Shown here piece after piece: positions 10,290-20,585 of a stretch of 64,000 nt of DNA. Every line of letters starts with the position of its first letter. The first letter of the stretch is position 1. The notes below the pieces were generated by a model. That model did not search any database. It was not told the origin of the DNA and was given only the letters and a program-made list of their open reading frames with translations. Origin of the DNA: Pseudevernia furfuracea. Lineage: Eukaryota > Ascomycota > Lecanoromycetes > Lecanorales > Parmeliaceae. Both the position numbers and the translations under genes were made by a program. Location: the NCBI GenBank assembly GCA_022315425.1, contig JAIUPT010000031.1, positions 806,001-870,000 on the forward strand, in the 5' to 3' direction.

Positions 10290-11934
10290 AGGTAAGGTAG
10301 GTAATTGTATACCTTAGCTTCTCAGCCTTATGAACCTATGGAGTCCCGCTAGCCCTGGGGGGCTAGCGTCATAAATCTCATTGAGACTACCTTAGGCACC
10401 TAATCACTAATCACCAATCACCGAACCTGACACCCAGTCCTTCTCGTAGGTATATCAATTACATCATATGATACTCTCATGATGCTCATAGATTTTATCG
10501 CATTGAAATAACCATTCTACTAGCAACTTTGAGTGGAACATCTAGCGTCGGTGGTCGTGGTGTATACTCTACAAAGCTGGAGACCAGTGCAACTCAAAAG
10601 GCTCCGAGACGAACGTGGCGGACAGATTTCACGAAGGACAGCCAAACAGCCACAAAGCGAATAACTCAATTACGTCCACAAATCTTAGTCATGAGATCTA
10701 GGAAACATGACAGTTGACTCTAAAGAATGATAGATCAATCGCCAGCAAGCTAGCACAATAAATTGCTCAAAGAAGAAGGAAAGCACCGCAACACCATTGT
10801 ACCAGCGCCAATAGGAATCGAACCTATTACAACTACTAAACCAACTCCAACGCTCAAAGCCTCGAATTTTAGATGAGAGCTAACCGTTCCGAAGCGCGAA
10901 AGCGAGCCAGAGCAGATCTCCAAGGAGGCTGCTGAGTCTCCGAAAGATCCCACTCTCCCCGTAAGTTGCTCGCTACGCCCTGACTGATCGTCTATAAAAA
11001 GAGATATAGCTTGCTAATATGCGTGTATCGATCAGACAAAGAATCATGACAACAAGCCTTTCAACAGTGCGAAGATCGATGTGAAGATTCAATAAGAGGA
11101 GGAGACGATATTAGAAAAGAAGAGTGCTTAAGATTTCAAGCAGTAGAGAAGCATATACTCACTCGTGATATTCGAAGTGAGTTACTTCCTCGATTTACCA
11201 AATATTTCACTTTCGAACACCACGAGTACATACTCTAAGTATAAGCTGTAACGACCTTATCGGCCCACTCTCACACATCCTATCGAGGTGCTGATCGTCG
11301 TTAAATTTTTGGAGAAATTCTGAAGCCGAAGGTTACCCTAATTGGGCTGGAGATGTTCGGTGATGCCTGCTTCTCTTGGCACTTGGTGCACGCTCCTTCG
11401 GGGATACGACGTAACATTGCGATGCCGATGAGAATATGATTCAAACCCAAACCCAAAGGGTCTGACTGGCTGTAGACCAGTTCTCTTGGAGCGCCACTTT
11501 GTCACCCGATTTGCTTACTTAGGTACCCAAGTACTCAATGGCGAACACACGTCTGCTTTTCTCCTGACTTCTCAGAAGATTGATTGTTCGACGGAAAACT
11601 TCGGGGCAAAGACATAACCTAACGATAATCCTCTATCCCAACACGGCTGAAAAAGCGTCTTCCCTGAACAAGAACAACTGTGCATGTTCTGCCAAATTTC
11701 GAGTCTCGGGCGCATCCTAGCGGCCGACCGTCCCTTGTGGTTGGATAATTCGGCGCGAATACTCGGTTTCACTGCGGAACCATCACCACTAAAAAGTGAG
11801 GCTTGCACCATCTATTTACAAATTACAAATTTCCGTGGGCCGTGCATCATGCATCTCCTCTTCTCCGCATCTCATGCACCTAGTACCCTGCCCCGCACTT
11901 CCCGCTTCAGCATCTGTAGTATTCTGCCATTTCA
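10290..11934. other. Gene-poor, probably decayed repeat DNA
   Basis: No intact gene. Weak open frames at 10529-10717 and 11684-12110 show no recognised domain. A second, imperfect pair of inverted repeats lies at 11161-11227. The stretch may be relic transposon sequence, but I found no transposase or reverse-transcriptase motif to prove it. Confidence 0.4.
11161..11227. repeat. Diverged inverted-repeat pair related to the LYS1-upstream element
   Basis: ACTCGTGATATTCGAAGTGA at 11161-11180 faces TCACTTTCGAACACCACGAG at about 11207-11226. Both resemble the 22-bp terminal motif at 10.1-10.3 kb but with several differences, so this looks like an older copy. Confidence 0.5.
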
Positions 11935-11948
11935 GAGGTCCATCGGCT
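11935..11948 (+). repeat. Left 14-bp direct repeat (candidate target-site duplication)
   Basis: GAGGTCCATCGGCT here is identical to 13053-13066, immediately after the (ATCA)n tail. The two bracket about 1.1 kb of inserted DNA. Confidence 0.6.
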
Positions 11949-13052
11949 GCGGGATTCTACTGCGACTCCCTGAAGCAACTATGGGACAGCATCCCTATGA
12001 ACGGCAATTACTTCGCAGTCCTGGGGTTGCCGGTGGAGCCTGGGTACCCCGCTCACAAGCGGAGTTATAACGTCGTAGGGTTCATAAGAGATCATTCACA
12101 GGCGGGGTGACATCTATTCATATATGACGGATTTCATAAAAAAAGTCAATTCCGCAAAATCATTGAAGATGTCAGGCCTTCTACTAGCATTGATGTAAAT
12201 GATTATCTTACCTCACTACATGAACGAACGCCTCATTCTCTTCATTCGATATGAATATGTTAACATGACATCAGTCATCATAGGAGATGCATATCGATTC
12301 AGCCCACTGTATTTTATCGGCATTTATCACTTTCTTAAATGAATCGATAAGACAGCCAAAGAGGACACGTCTAAAGCACTGAAGAACGATATCAGATTTC
12401 AGAGCATGTAATGGATCTTCTTCGAATCTTTTCGAGAAAGCGGATAGTGATATTAAAAAGAGTATTCAACGAAGACAACAATGGCTAAAGAGCATATTCC
12501 TAGCCCACGGGTTTTATTTCCCTCGAAGAAAGCCCGAAATAAAGCTTAGGCGAAACACCCTTAAAAAGGAGATCTCAGTCTCTAGATCGTGAAGATCGTT
12601 TTCAAGCATTAGTATATATGAGAGAGTGTGTCAAGAACATTCTTGACGGCTTCAGTCAAGCTGAAGACCCTCATGGGCAATCAAGTTCATCATTTTGACG
12701 CCGCACTCAGAGCTTGAGACCTCTGGGGGCGATTTTTGTACTGCACTTTCTTTCATGGCGTATCATTTTGGCACGAAGAGATCATTTCTTATGGGGCACT
12801 GAGGGATTAAGGGACACTGAGGGATCACTCATCACGCAGCGAGGTACGGAGGCTTTCTTTATCATCATTATGTGGGGGCAGATGTCCTGAAAGGGCAGGT
12901 TTTAGATAGAGTAGTAGATCCAGTCCGAAGTCCGAGGGTGAGACTCCCCAGGGTAGATACATCCGGCTGGGCCTTAGACGCCTGTAAAGCCCTCTGCGGG
13001 GTAACCCGTATGGTGTCCGGTATGAGTTAATCAATCAATCAATCAATCAATC
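11949..13052 (+). mobile_element. 5'-truncated LINE-like (Tad1-type?) insertion
   Basis: About 1.1 kb ending in a tandem AATC tail (about 13029-13052) and bracketed by identical 14-bp direct repeats. This is the structure expected of target-primed reverse transcription. The last 200 bp resemble, from memory, 3' ends of fungal non-LTR retrotransposons (GCGGGGTAACCCGTATGGTG then GTCCGG just before the tail). No intact reverse transcriptase is present, so it would be a dead, truncated copy. Confidence 0.5.
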
Positions 13053-13066
13053 GAGGTCCATCGGCT
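13053..13066 (+). repeat. Right 14-bp direct repeat (candidate target-site duplication)
   Basis: Same 14 bases as 11935-11948, starting directly at the end of the AATC tail. Confidence 0.6.
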
Positions 13067-13560
13067 TCACCTCACTAAAGTAGTTACATCCAATACCCGA
13101 TGATATCCTCACTCTCTAAAGCTGGTCGTCATCGGCGTTATGGCCACTGTTCTAGAATCTAGAGCCCATCTCTCCATTGGCCTGTATGGCATCATACCGC
13201 TTAATGGCCTGGTCTCCCTGCATGCTTACCTCACCTTCAGCTGTGAACGTCAACCGCCAAACCACGCCACGGTTCTATTGGATCGCCTTCTCCTTCAGCC
13301 TGTGGTCGTACCCAGTGATCATACCCAACGGCATCAGCCCATTAGGATTGCCCATTCGACGAATAGTTAGTTTCTGCTGACCAGCTGCTTCATTTAGACA
13401 GTCTCGATTTGTCCGAGGGTGTCCGTCCCACCATGGAGTGCAATCCCACCTTGATGGGATGTATAAATCTGCTCCCACTTCCAAAAGTTCTCATAGCCAC
13501 ACAGAGCCCAGCTCGAGAAGACTTTGTACCTTAATCATCTTATCCAAAATTCACGTTGGG
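13067..13560. other. Intergenic, promoter side of the lectin gene
   Basis: No separate gene seen. Open frames at 13140-13484 lack domains. The distal end contains a good TATA box for the lectin gene. Confidence 0.45.
13462..13468 (+). promoter_or_regulatory. TATA box of the lectin gene
   Basis: TATAAAT sits 93-99 bp upstream of the chosen ATG at 13561, a plausible core-promoter distance. The in-frame ATG at 13459 overlaps this box and is therefore unlikely to be the start. Confidence 0.5.
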
Positions 13561-14739
13561 ATGGCACCTCTTACCAAATGGACTACTCAGCTGATGCTCA
13601 GCTATGCAACCACAAAGCTTGGCGTGGAGAAGCCATGCCATGACACTCCGCAATCTGTGGATGGACCGGGCGTCACCGCCGGCTCCAGCGTTTCCGCCAT
13701 CTCATGGGGATTCAACCGCATGGACGTCTACGGAAATGATGGCGCCGGTAATGTCACTCACCAGTACTGGGATGGATATCAGTGGGGTCCGGCGTACAAT
13801 CGAATCGAGGCTCTTGGCGGTGGTTTCGACTCTCCCCCAACCGCTGTCTCTCCTGGCACGGGGAAAATGGAAATATTTTCGGTCGGAGAAGATGACTCGC
13901 TCATGCACAAGTACTACGACGGCTCGGTATGGAAGCCCTCTGAAACCACTTTCGAAAGTCTCGGTGGCAAATTGGACGTAAACGTGGTTCTTTCCGCCAC
14001 TGCAAATAGCGCCAATCCTCTCGATGTCTTCGGCAAAGGGACCGACGGCAGTATCTATCACAAATACTGGGATGGATCTAGCTGGCAACCCCAAGGCGAG
14101 ACCATGGAGAACCTAGGCGCCGGGAACGAGTTCACCTACGGACCGGCTGCGGTATCCTGGGGACCGAATCGCACAGACATCTTCGCGCTCGATACAAATC
14201 TCAATATGTTACATCAATACTGGGACGGCACCACCTGGCTCAGTAAGTGGGAATCCCTCGGCGACGCCGAGTTCGCTGGAACCCCAACCGCCATATCCTG
14301 GGGCGCGAACCGCCTTGATATTTTTGGCGTCGACTCGAGTTCTGGAGCCTTGCTTCACAACGTCTGGGACGGCAGCCAGTGGTCCAAGTGGGAGAATCTT
14401 GGTACGCCTTCCGACGACGTTGCATTCACAGGCACTGTGGCAGCGACGAGCTGGTCCACCAACCGCATCGACCTCGTGGCTTTGGGGACCGACGGCGCTT
14501 ACTACTACAAGTACTGGGACGGCTCGCAGTGGCAACCCTCCGAGACCAGCTTCGTCTCGAAGAACGGCAAATTCAACTCCTCGCCGGCGGTGGTGAGCTG
14601 GGGCGAGAATCGATTGGACATTTATGGCGTGGGTAGCGACAGTATGCTTAAGCATTTGACCTGGTACGGGAGCGGGTGGTACCCCGGTGATGGGACTTGG
14701 GAGACCTTGGGTGGGCCTCTGGAGGCTTTTAAACATTGA
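13561..14739 (+). CDS. PLL-like seven-bladed beta-propeller lectin (DUF346 repeats)
   Basis: Single-exon 392-aa protein. Seven repeats of about 45-50 residues follow residue 45. Each has a core like SWGxNRxDxF or SWGxNRLDIY, then HQYWDG or HKYWDG, and an xxWExLGG end. This repeat is the DUF346/PLL type known from Photorhabdus and Xenorhabdus lectins and some fungi, which bind fucose or O-methylated glycans between blades (family knowledge). There is no signal peptide, so it is probably cytoplasmic, as many fungal defence-type lectins are. There is no intron and the base composition is GC-richer than the AT-rich flanks. The gene sits in a transposon-rich gap, so horizontal origin is possible but unproven. 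Start chosen downstream of the TATA box. Confidence 0.88.
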   Translation: MAPLTKWTTQLMLSYATTKLGVEKPCHDTPQSVDGPGVTAGSSVSAISWGFNRMDVYGNDGAGNVTHQYWDGYQWGPAYNRIEALGGGFDSPPTAVSPGTGKMEIFSVGEDDSLMHKYYDGSVWKPSETTFESLGGKLDVNVVLSATANSANPLDVFGKGTDGSIYHKYWDGSSWQPQGETMENLGAGNEFTYGPAAVSWGPNRTDIFALDTNLNMLHQYWDGTTWLSKWESLGDAEFAGTPTAISWGANRLDIFGVDSSSGALLHNVWDGSQWSKWENLGTPSDDVAFTGTVAATSWSTNRIDLVALGTDGAYYYKYWDGSQWQPSETSFVSKNGKFNSSPAVVSWGENRLDIYGVGSDSMLKHLTWYGSGWYPGDGTWETLGGPLEAFKH

Positions 14740-16183
14740 TGAGGCCGCTGCAATGCCTAGGCCGAGGGCGAACAAGGCCAGAAGTGAGGTAGTGTCGACC
14801 CTCGGATCTACCAGTTGCGCAGCCTTGATGATCCAGAAAGTGAAGCCGTGGACTGCTGGACTTACTGGTTGAAGCATCCTTAAGGCCTTGAGCGACTTTT
14901 CATGTTTTCACGAGGGATGTAGGAAATAACGACGTTTACTGTTTGTCCTCCTCAGCGCGAGTTCTCCAATTTTGCGCGGAGGGTCCAAAATGTCTAGTTC
15001 TTCACATTGCATACCTAGGCAATGAAAATGGAATTGCTTACTTCTCTCCCTTTTAAACTCCTTTTCTAAATTACTACCCAGACACTGCTCGCTGTCATGA
15101 AGCATTGTTCGCTCCTCACCTCTAGTTCCGACCATAATAATGCAGGCCGGTAGCCCCTCATGGTTCCAACAGCACTTTCAACGCCTTCATCTCGCAGACT
15201 CATTCCTAGCTGGTGCAACTCTTGTTCTTGCCAGGAACGTAGCCTCTTCGGCGGTTTCCGATTGGGGCAGCTTGCATGAGTTCTGAGAGAATTTCATGAC
15301 AGCATCTAAGAGGGACTGTGCCCCATGGGCTGAGTGTGTCTATTGCGAACACAGAATATACCCTTTTGGACTGGTAATTCACATGTTTTCCCAGGATTGT
15401 TCGTTGTCAGGTCCACTGCGTTAATGTAGCCAGCCACTTTTTCCCCCATCAGTCATAAGCATCAGTCATAAGCTGGCTGATGGCCCGTAGCTAGATTCAC
15501 TATGCATCATCTATCACCACTACTGTCTAATTCCTGAGAGGGTCACCTTGATTGTTCTCTTGGGTACTCAACTTGAATAGATTCCGAAAATTCTTCAGGT
15601 CTGGTTTGAAGTGGGTTCGAATATGTAGACTAAAGTATATATTTATCTGTTTTTATTATCACCGTATGTATTTTCTTTCTATATAAATTACATACTCCGT
15701 ACGAAGTAAGGCAGTCGTACTGTAAACCTTATCGGCCTTAGGTTCTTCCGCTGTATAGAGTATACCTGCAGAGCTATCACCGACTCATATGGAAATCATT
15801 CTGCTGCTCGCTGCTTCGACAGTCTCACAGTGCTTAGAACTTGTCGACGCATAGACGTGCTTAGAGTGATCGATCGCACTATGTATTATGAATACTGTAG
15901 GTATGAGATATATTATCTTCTGTGACGAGACAGAGATAGGAAATTTTAAGATCAGTTATCCGCCGTACTTGTCCATACAGTGCAATGTGCACGCAACTTT
16001 CTTGAGTATCCTGCGCTTCTATCTCCATAAGCCTTATGCGACTTGTCAAACGATGCCTCAACAACCGAGCGCAGTCAAAGCATCCGAACGTCTGAATGTG
16101 TACATATCCCCAGCTATCTTCCCTCTGCATTTCTTCGCGACATTTGCCTGCAATTGTCGTAGGAAGGCCTTTCACTTATCAAA
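14740..16183. other. Intergenic, nothing convincing
   Basis: About 1.4 kb. The long antisense frame at 14209-14877 is the shadow of the lectin repeats. A short direct repeat (GCATCAGTCATAA twice near 15449-15474) is visible. No gene or RNA recognised. Confidence 0.45.
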
Positions 16184-16994
16184 ATGGCATCGGTCATCTT
16201 CTTGCTAGTGTGGACCCTTGTTCCATGCGTGTGCACTGCGACTGCTCTCTCCCCATCATGGACTATTGCCCCAGACCAGGCCCAACCACGATCCTCGACT
16301 CTGAATGCCCGGAATTCTCCAATTTGCGTAAAGGACGCCCAAAATCCGGATTGGGCAGGTGTGATCGATGCGAATGATTGTGCCGACGCAATTGCACGGC
16401 TCTGGGATCGAGTGCTGCCGTATGGCTATACTCAATGGACATTCTGGGCAAGTGTAGTAGACTGACTTTTGAAAAGCATAGTATACTAACATTTCAAAGT
16501 CAGCGAGATTCATCCCGGATGCTCCACCCGGCCCGTCATGGGAAGTCCCTCAAGGATCAGAGTACAGTGAGTGTCTTGATCTCGGTTTAAAAATCCCGTC
16601 TGTCTAGCAGTGAGCGTGACCGGCTGTAGGAAGTTGCGTCGTTATTTTCAGAATGGCAAAGGACTTAGGGGATGATGTTCTGCCCTACGGTAAGAGACAC
16701 GCCTCGAAAAGTGATTGAAGAGGAACTAATCATATGTAAGCCGGAGGTTTTCAGCCGACCAGACAAGCCCCACCGTCGCTCAATGCCAACTGGCCTGATA
16801 TAATGGATCAGCTACTGCAGCTGCGCTCATTCTGTGTGCAACGTAGGAAATCGCCAGCTTGGACGCAAGTATCAGAGGCAGGCGTCCTTCTTATGCTGCC
16901 TAGAAACAGTGTAATGACGCAGCGGTGGTCGCATCGTCCGTTGAATCAGGGTAACGCGAGTGGCATTATCTCTAATGTCACCCTCATCTCGTAA
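16184..16994 (+). CDS. Small secreted protein, four exons, unknown function
   Basis: Predicted 216 aa. Exons: 16184-16453, 16500-16566, 16630-16689, 16741-16994; introns of 46, 63 and 51 bp, the first with an ACTAAC branch point. The N-terminus (MASVIFLLVWTLVPCVCTAT) is a signal peptide. The mature part has the order CVKDAQNPDWAG, DANDCADAIARLWDRV, FIPDAPPGPSWEVPQGSEY, CVVIFRMAKDLGDDVLPYG, LRSFCVQRRKSPAW, VLLMLPRNSVMTQRW. I recall similar arrangements in many fungal secreted hypotheticals, but no function is assigned. Four Cys in the mature part could form two disulphides. It is not visible as a single open frame; the splice model is mine but all phases agree. Confidence 0.68.
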
Positions 16995-18613
16995 GATTGT
17001 GGGCTTAAAAACCATTCAAAGAAGAAAGATTGAAAGTGGCCTTCCGAACAAGGAACAGATAACCATGCGGAGCAGCAGACGGGTTGTTCGTGGTACAATC
17101 AAAGGCAAGACAAGCTGACCAAAAAAACCTGTCGGGAGAGAGCTCTCTCTATCTACGTCGAGGTGCACATTCATGCTGAGACGGAATTTAAAACAGCTAC
17201 GATTTATGTCGGTTATGTGGAGAGCAATAATCTTGGCTTTTTATCTGGAAAGTTCTCAACTGAAGTTGCTCTTCTGGGCTGTATTCGCTTGTCAGGTTTA
17301 TTCTCATAAGAATGAAATCATTTCACTACACAAATTGCATTCTCCATCGAGCCTCTGGGAGGCTTTGGGGGCGTGCCAGCTTCAAGTATTATGGGAAACC
17401 GCCCATACGGGTAGTGAAACATGGTGTTCGGTTATGGATAAGAAAGAATTACACCCCTCGCCCACTTTTTGTTACTCTTTTTCTCAATCAGAGCGTACTA
17501 CCATCTTAGAATTGCAGCCAGGTCCAACCTTTGCAACAGTAATGGGGTACAGCGACTGCAGAGGTAATTGAAGCTGCCAAAGGAAACTCCAGGCCCAACC
17601 ATACCTCGCACTCCTTGCGGCGCCTGAGTGCGAATGGGAACCCCGTGGAGATAGCAGCCTTGGGGGATCAAGCGTGAGGATGAGTCGGCCTATTCACCAA
17701 CAACGAGGGGTTTTCATGGCCACGTCCGTGAGCCTTTCCACGAGGAGACCGTTGCTGTGCTGTCCGATCAGTCGCTGGATGGCACGGCAGGGCCATTGGA
17801 GGCCTGCCACTTGTTAGCTACACCACTGTGCTCCAGAAGCAGTAAATATTCAGTCGAATAAAGAACCTAGAACATGACTTGTCTCCGTTGTGATACTCGG
17901 GCAGGAAACAGGATGACGTCAAGATGTCAAGATTCGCGACATGTCACCCTAGGCTCAAACGGTTCGACTTCCTTTTATCGGCGTATGCATAGTGAGACTG
18001 ACTCTTCTTTGCTTGGACCTCTGTACTAACGACACCGCTGATGGTAATGTGATAGGTGGATACATCCCCGTGGATTCGAAATCTTTGACTACTTTGAATG
18101 CATGAAGGATATGAGTAATTTGACGTGCGTCGACTTGACCTTCTTGAACCGCGAACGTTGACAGCAAGCCATATAGAAAGGCTGATACCCACGAAATACT
18201 GGTCAGAAGACGCCTCTATGCCTTCGATTCCCCACAGTCATTCTCGCCGGGAAGTTTCCTGACTCTTATGTTTCCGTCTCTAGTGCGCCTGTCGCGTGAC
18301 ACAATGATGGATATTTCCTCGCCCGCATCCCCGCAAATCATCATGCATTAGCTTGATCGGAAGCTTTATTTTGTCGCGCATGATGGTCATATACTCATGG
18401 GGTTCATTTGCCCTTTTCTCGGTCTCCATGATCGCATGGAAACGCTGAAAGCAGATTATTCTGATATATGTTCACGTATCGCATCGCGTGTGCCTTTCTG
18501 TCATGCATTGCATCAAGGCATGGTGTTTGATTTTCCTGTATCAAGCGCTGATCCACCGACTTGCTCTCTCATTTCCACTTGATGCAAAATCTGATCCAGC
18601 AGTAACTGACAAT
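16995..18613. other. Intergenic, nothing convincing
   Basis: About 1.6 kb. The 132-codon frame at 17173-17571 and the antisense frames at 17944-18192 have neither domains nor homologous look. Probably degenerate sequence. Confidence 0.4.
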
Positions 18614-19164
18614 ATGCAGTGGACTAAAAAGTGAGCAAGTTTGATTGTTGAACACGCTTTGAAGTTGAAGAACACTGAAAAAGCTTAAACAGGGACCTTC
18701 CATTGTCTCGTCCTCAATTTCTGGACCCCAGTATTGCAAACCGCCGACGGCAGATGAGCTATCTTGTCCCCAACACACAGACGCGCCTGAAGATCTTTTT
18801 CGGCAGGCCCATGGATCCCGTAATTCTCCAAGGAGTTCTCGAAAGCGTCCGTAGTTTCTGCACATTCATCATTATTGAAGACGGGGATTCCTGGCTTCCT
18901 TTAGATCTCGATCCATATAGCCGCAATGGACCATACGGTGGAAATGTCCAAATGCGATCAGTCCAAGACCATCACTTGACCTACAGAATTCTGAGGTCCA
19001 CAATGCAGGGTTTGCTTAACGTACTAGTCATTGGGGAAGAGGATTACGATGTTGAAGTCGAGGTCTTTGACTTGGACTGGAGTCTCATAGGCATTGGACA
19101 TGTGAGTGAGACCATTGGGGTTCTCAATTTCACGAAGAGAGAAGAAGGGCTGAGGATTTTATGA
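18614..19164 (+). CDS. Member 2 of the 'YxVPNT' fungal family, apparently without signal peptide
   Basis: Predicted 162 aa from exons 18614-18630 and 18693-19164 (62-bp intron); an unspliced start at Met 18754 is the alternative. The core is YLVPNTQTRLKIFF, DLDPYSRNGPYGG, DHHLTYRILRSTMQGLLNVL and SLIGIGHVSE. It aligns block by block with the 5.6-kb secreted protein (YHVPNT, YGAAIYVV, DHRLTWGILKDAMNGL, DLVGRG). Unlike that protein, no hydrophobic leader is visible in front of the core, so either the leader exon is missed or lost, or the protein is intracellular. Function unknown. Confidence 0.62.
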
Positions 19165-19565
19165 TACAATTTCCAGACGTGGACACGACGTGATATAGCC
19201 GGGTTGAAGCAAGACCTTATCTTCAGAAAGTCGTCAAAGCACAAGAACTTTTTTACTTAGCGTATTCATAATCTTTTCGGATGCGTGGAGCGAGAGCTCA
19301 CACACACCCCCATAGGTTCAGATTTCAACTTTATGAATACAACTCGGATTATAAATATTCGAACGGCGTTAGAATCGCAAGGACATATACTAGTACAAAC
19401 AACATATGTATATAAAATTTATAGAGATGTTCCCAAAGCCCTAGAGTAAGCCGAACATCTGCCGAGGTATCCCATTTCGCCACTGCGGCTTCGTCCGAGG
19501 CTTCGCTCTTTCAACTCTCCACCTGTATAGTACCCTTCTCTCCACGGGAGACTGCCGAGTTGAAG

Positions 19566-20194
19566 ATGGGCGACCAAACAATCCAACCAACCCCCGAGTC
19601 CCCCGAAATTATTGCATTTGCGACTCGAATGTACGATGCAGCAAGACAAGGTGACATACCAATCTTTGAGCAAGCACTGCCGGCAGGCCTGCCACCAAAT
19701 ATGACCAATGATAAGGGCGACAGTCTCGTACGCTCTTCCCCGAGATCTCTAACGACTCGACATCTCTCCACGCCCATTTCATGTTCAAGCCCTACCACAT
19801 CCTACCAAGAGCCCTAGCACAGGAGCATATCTAATGCTTCTCACAGCTCATGCTCTCAACCTACCACGGTCACGCTCCACTTTCTCGTCTCCTCCTCTCT
19901 CATGGTGCTGATCCAAACCGATTGAATGATCGCGGCCAATCCCCGCTCGCTGGCGCGGTGTTCAAGAATGAAAAAGAGATTGTGGATATACTGCTGGAAG
20001 CAGGAGCAGATGTAGATATGGGACGGCCGAGTGCGTGGGAGGCTGTGGAGCTGTTCAAAAAGACCGACGAGTATGGCGAGAAGTTCTCGAGGCAGAGGGA
20101 TAAGCTTAAGAGTGAAAAAGGCGAGGGAGGGAAGGGTGAGGCAGAGGCGAAGGGAGGAGTTGGGGGGACGAAAGGTGCTGGTCAGATGATTTAA
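19566..20194 (+). CDS. Small ankyrin-repeat protein
   Basis: Predicted 169 aa in two exons, 19566-19727 and about 19847-20194 (intron about 119 bp). Ankyrin units are visible: YDAARQGDIPIFEQALPAG, LLMLSTYHGHAPLSRLLLSH, GADPNRLNDRGQSPLAGAVF and EKEIVDILLEAGADVD. They are followed by a Lys/Glu/Gly-rich tail. This resembles short fungal ankyrin adaptor proteins (Yar1-like layout), but the partner cannot be told from sequence. It converges on RPC2 with about 390 bp between the stops. The ATG at 19566 was preferred over a non-ATG codon just upstream. Confidence 0.82.
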
Positions 20195-20585
20195 AGGATA
20201 TTTGGTAAGGTTTTGGCGTTGGCAAGACTGGATACTGGGGAGCTGGTAGAATTAAGGGTTGAGCATTCGCATTGGATCTAAATAAAACAAAGCCTACCAC
20301 GTAGACGAAAACATCGACATGGCCTTGTCTTGGTCAATAGCTTCGAACTGTACACACAGCTGGCTGTATGATCTCTGCTGTGCCAAAGACGAAAGAGGAC
20401 AGGAGTAAAACGCATGGTTTGAAGCCAGCCGGTTTGTATTTTCTACTGCCTCAGTTGCATCTTTGCTAGGGGACGAATGCATTGCAAATGTGCTAATCCG
20501 CTATCTGTGCTGCTCCAGAACTATGCTACCATATCGCAGCTATCTATACATAATACCATTCCTCATCAGAATTACAAAATCCTTG

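Noticed and set aside
10790..10860. tRNA-like T-arm (GGTTCGATTCC with a 5-bp stem) on the minus strand, with a possible acceptor-stem match
   Set aside because: Only about 20 bases separate the putative acceptor and T arms, so there is no anticodon arm, and three of seven acceptor pairs are wobbles. Probably chance; tRNAscan-SE or Infernal would settle it.
14209..14877. 222-codon minus-strand frame over the lectin
   Set aside because: It is the antisense shadow of the regular lectin repeats; its composition has no protein-like domain.
17173..17571. 132-codon plus-strand frame
   Set aside because: Has an ATG but no domain, no splice partners and no family resemblance.
17944..18192. Overlapping minus-strand frames with a hydrophobic-looking start
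   Set aside because: Too short, no domain, and the two frames contradict each other.
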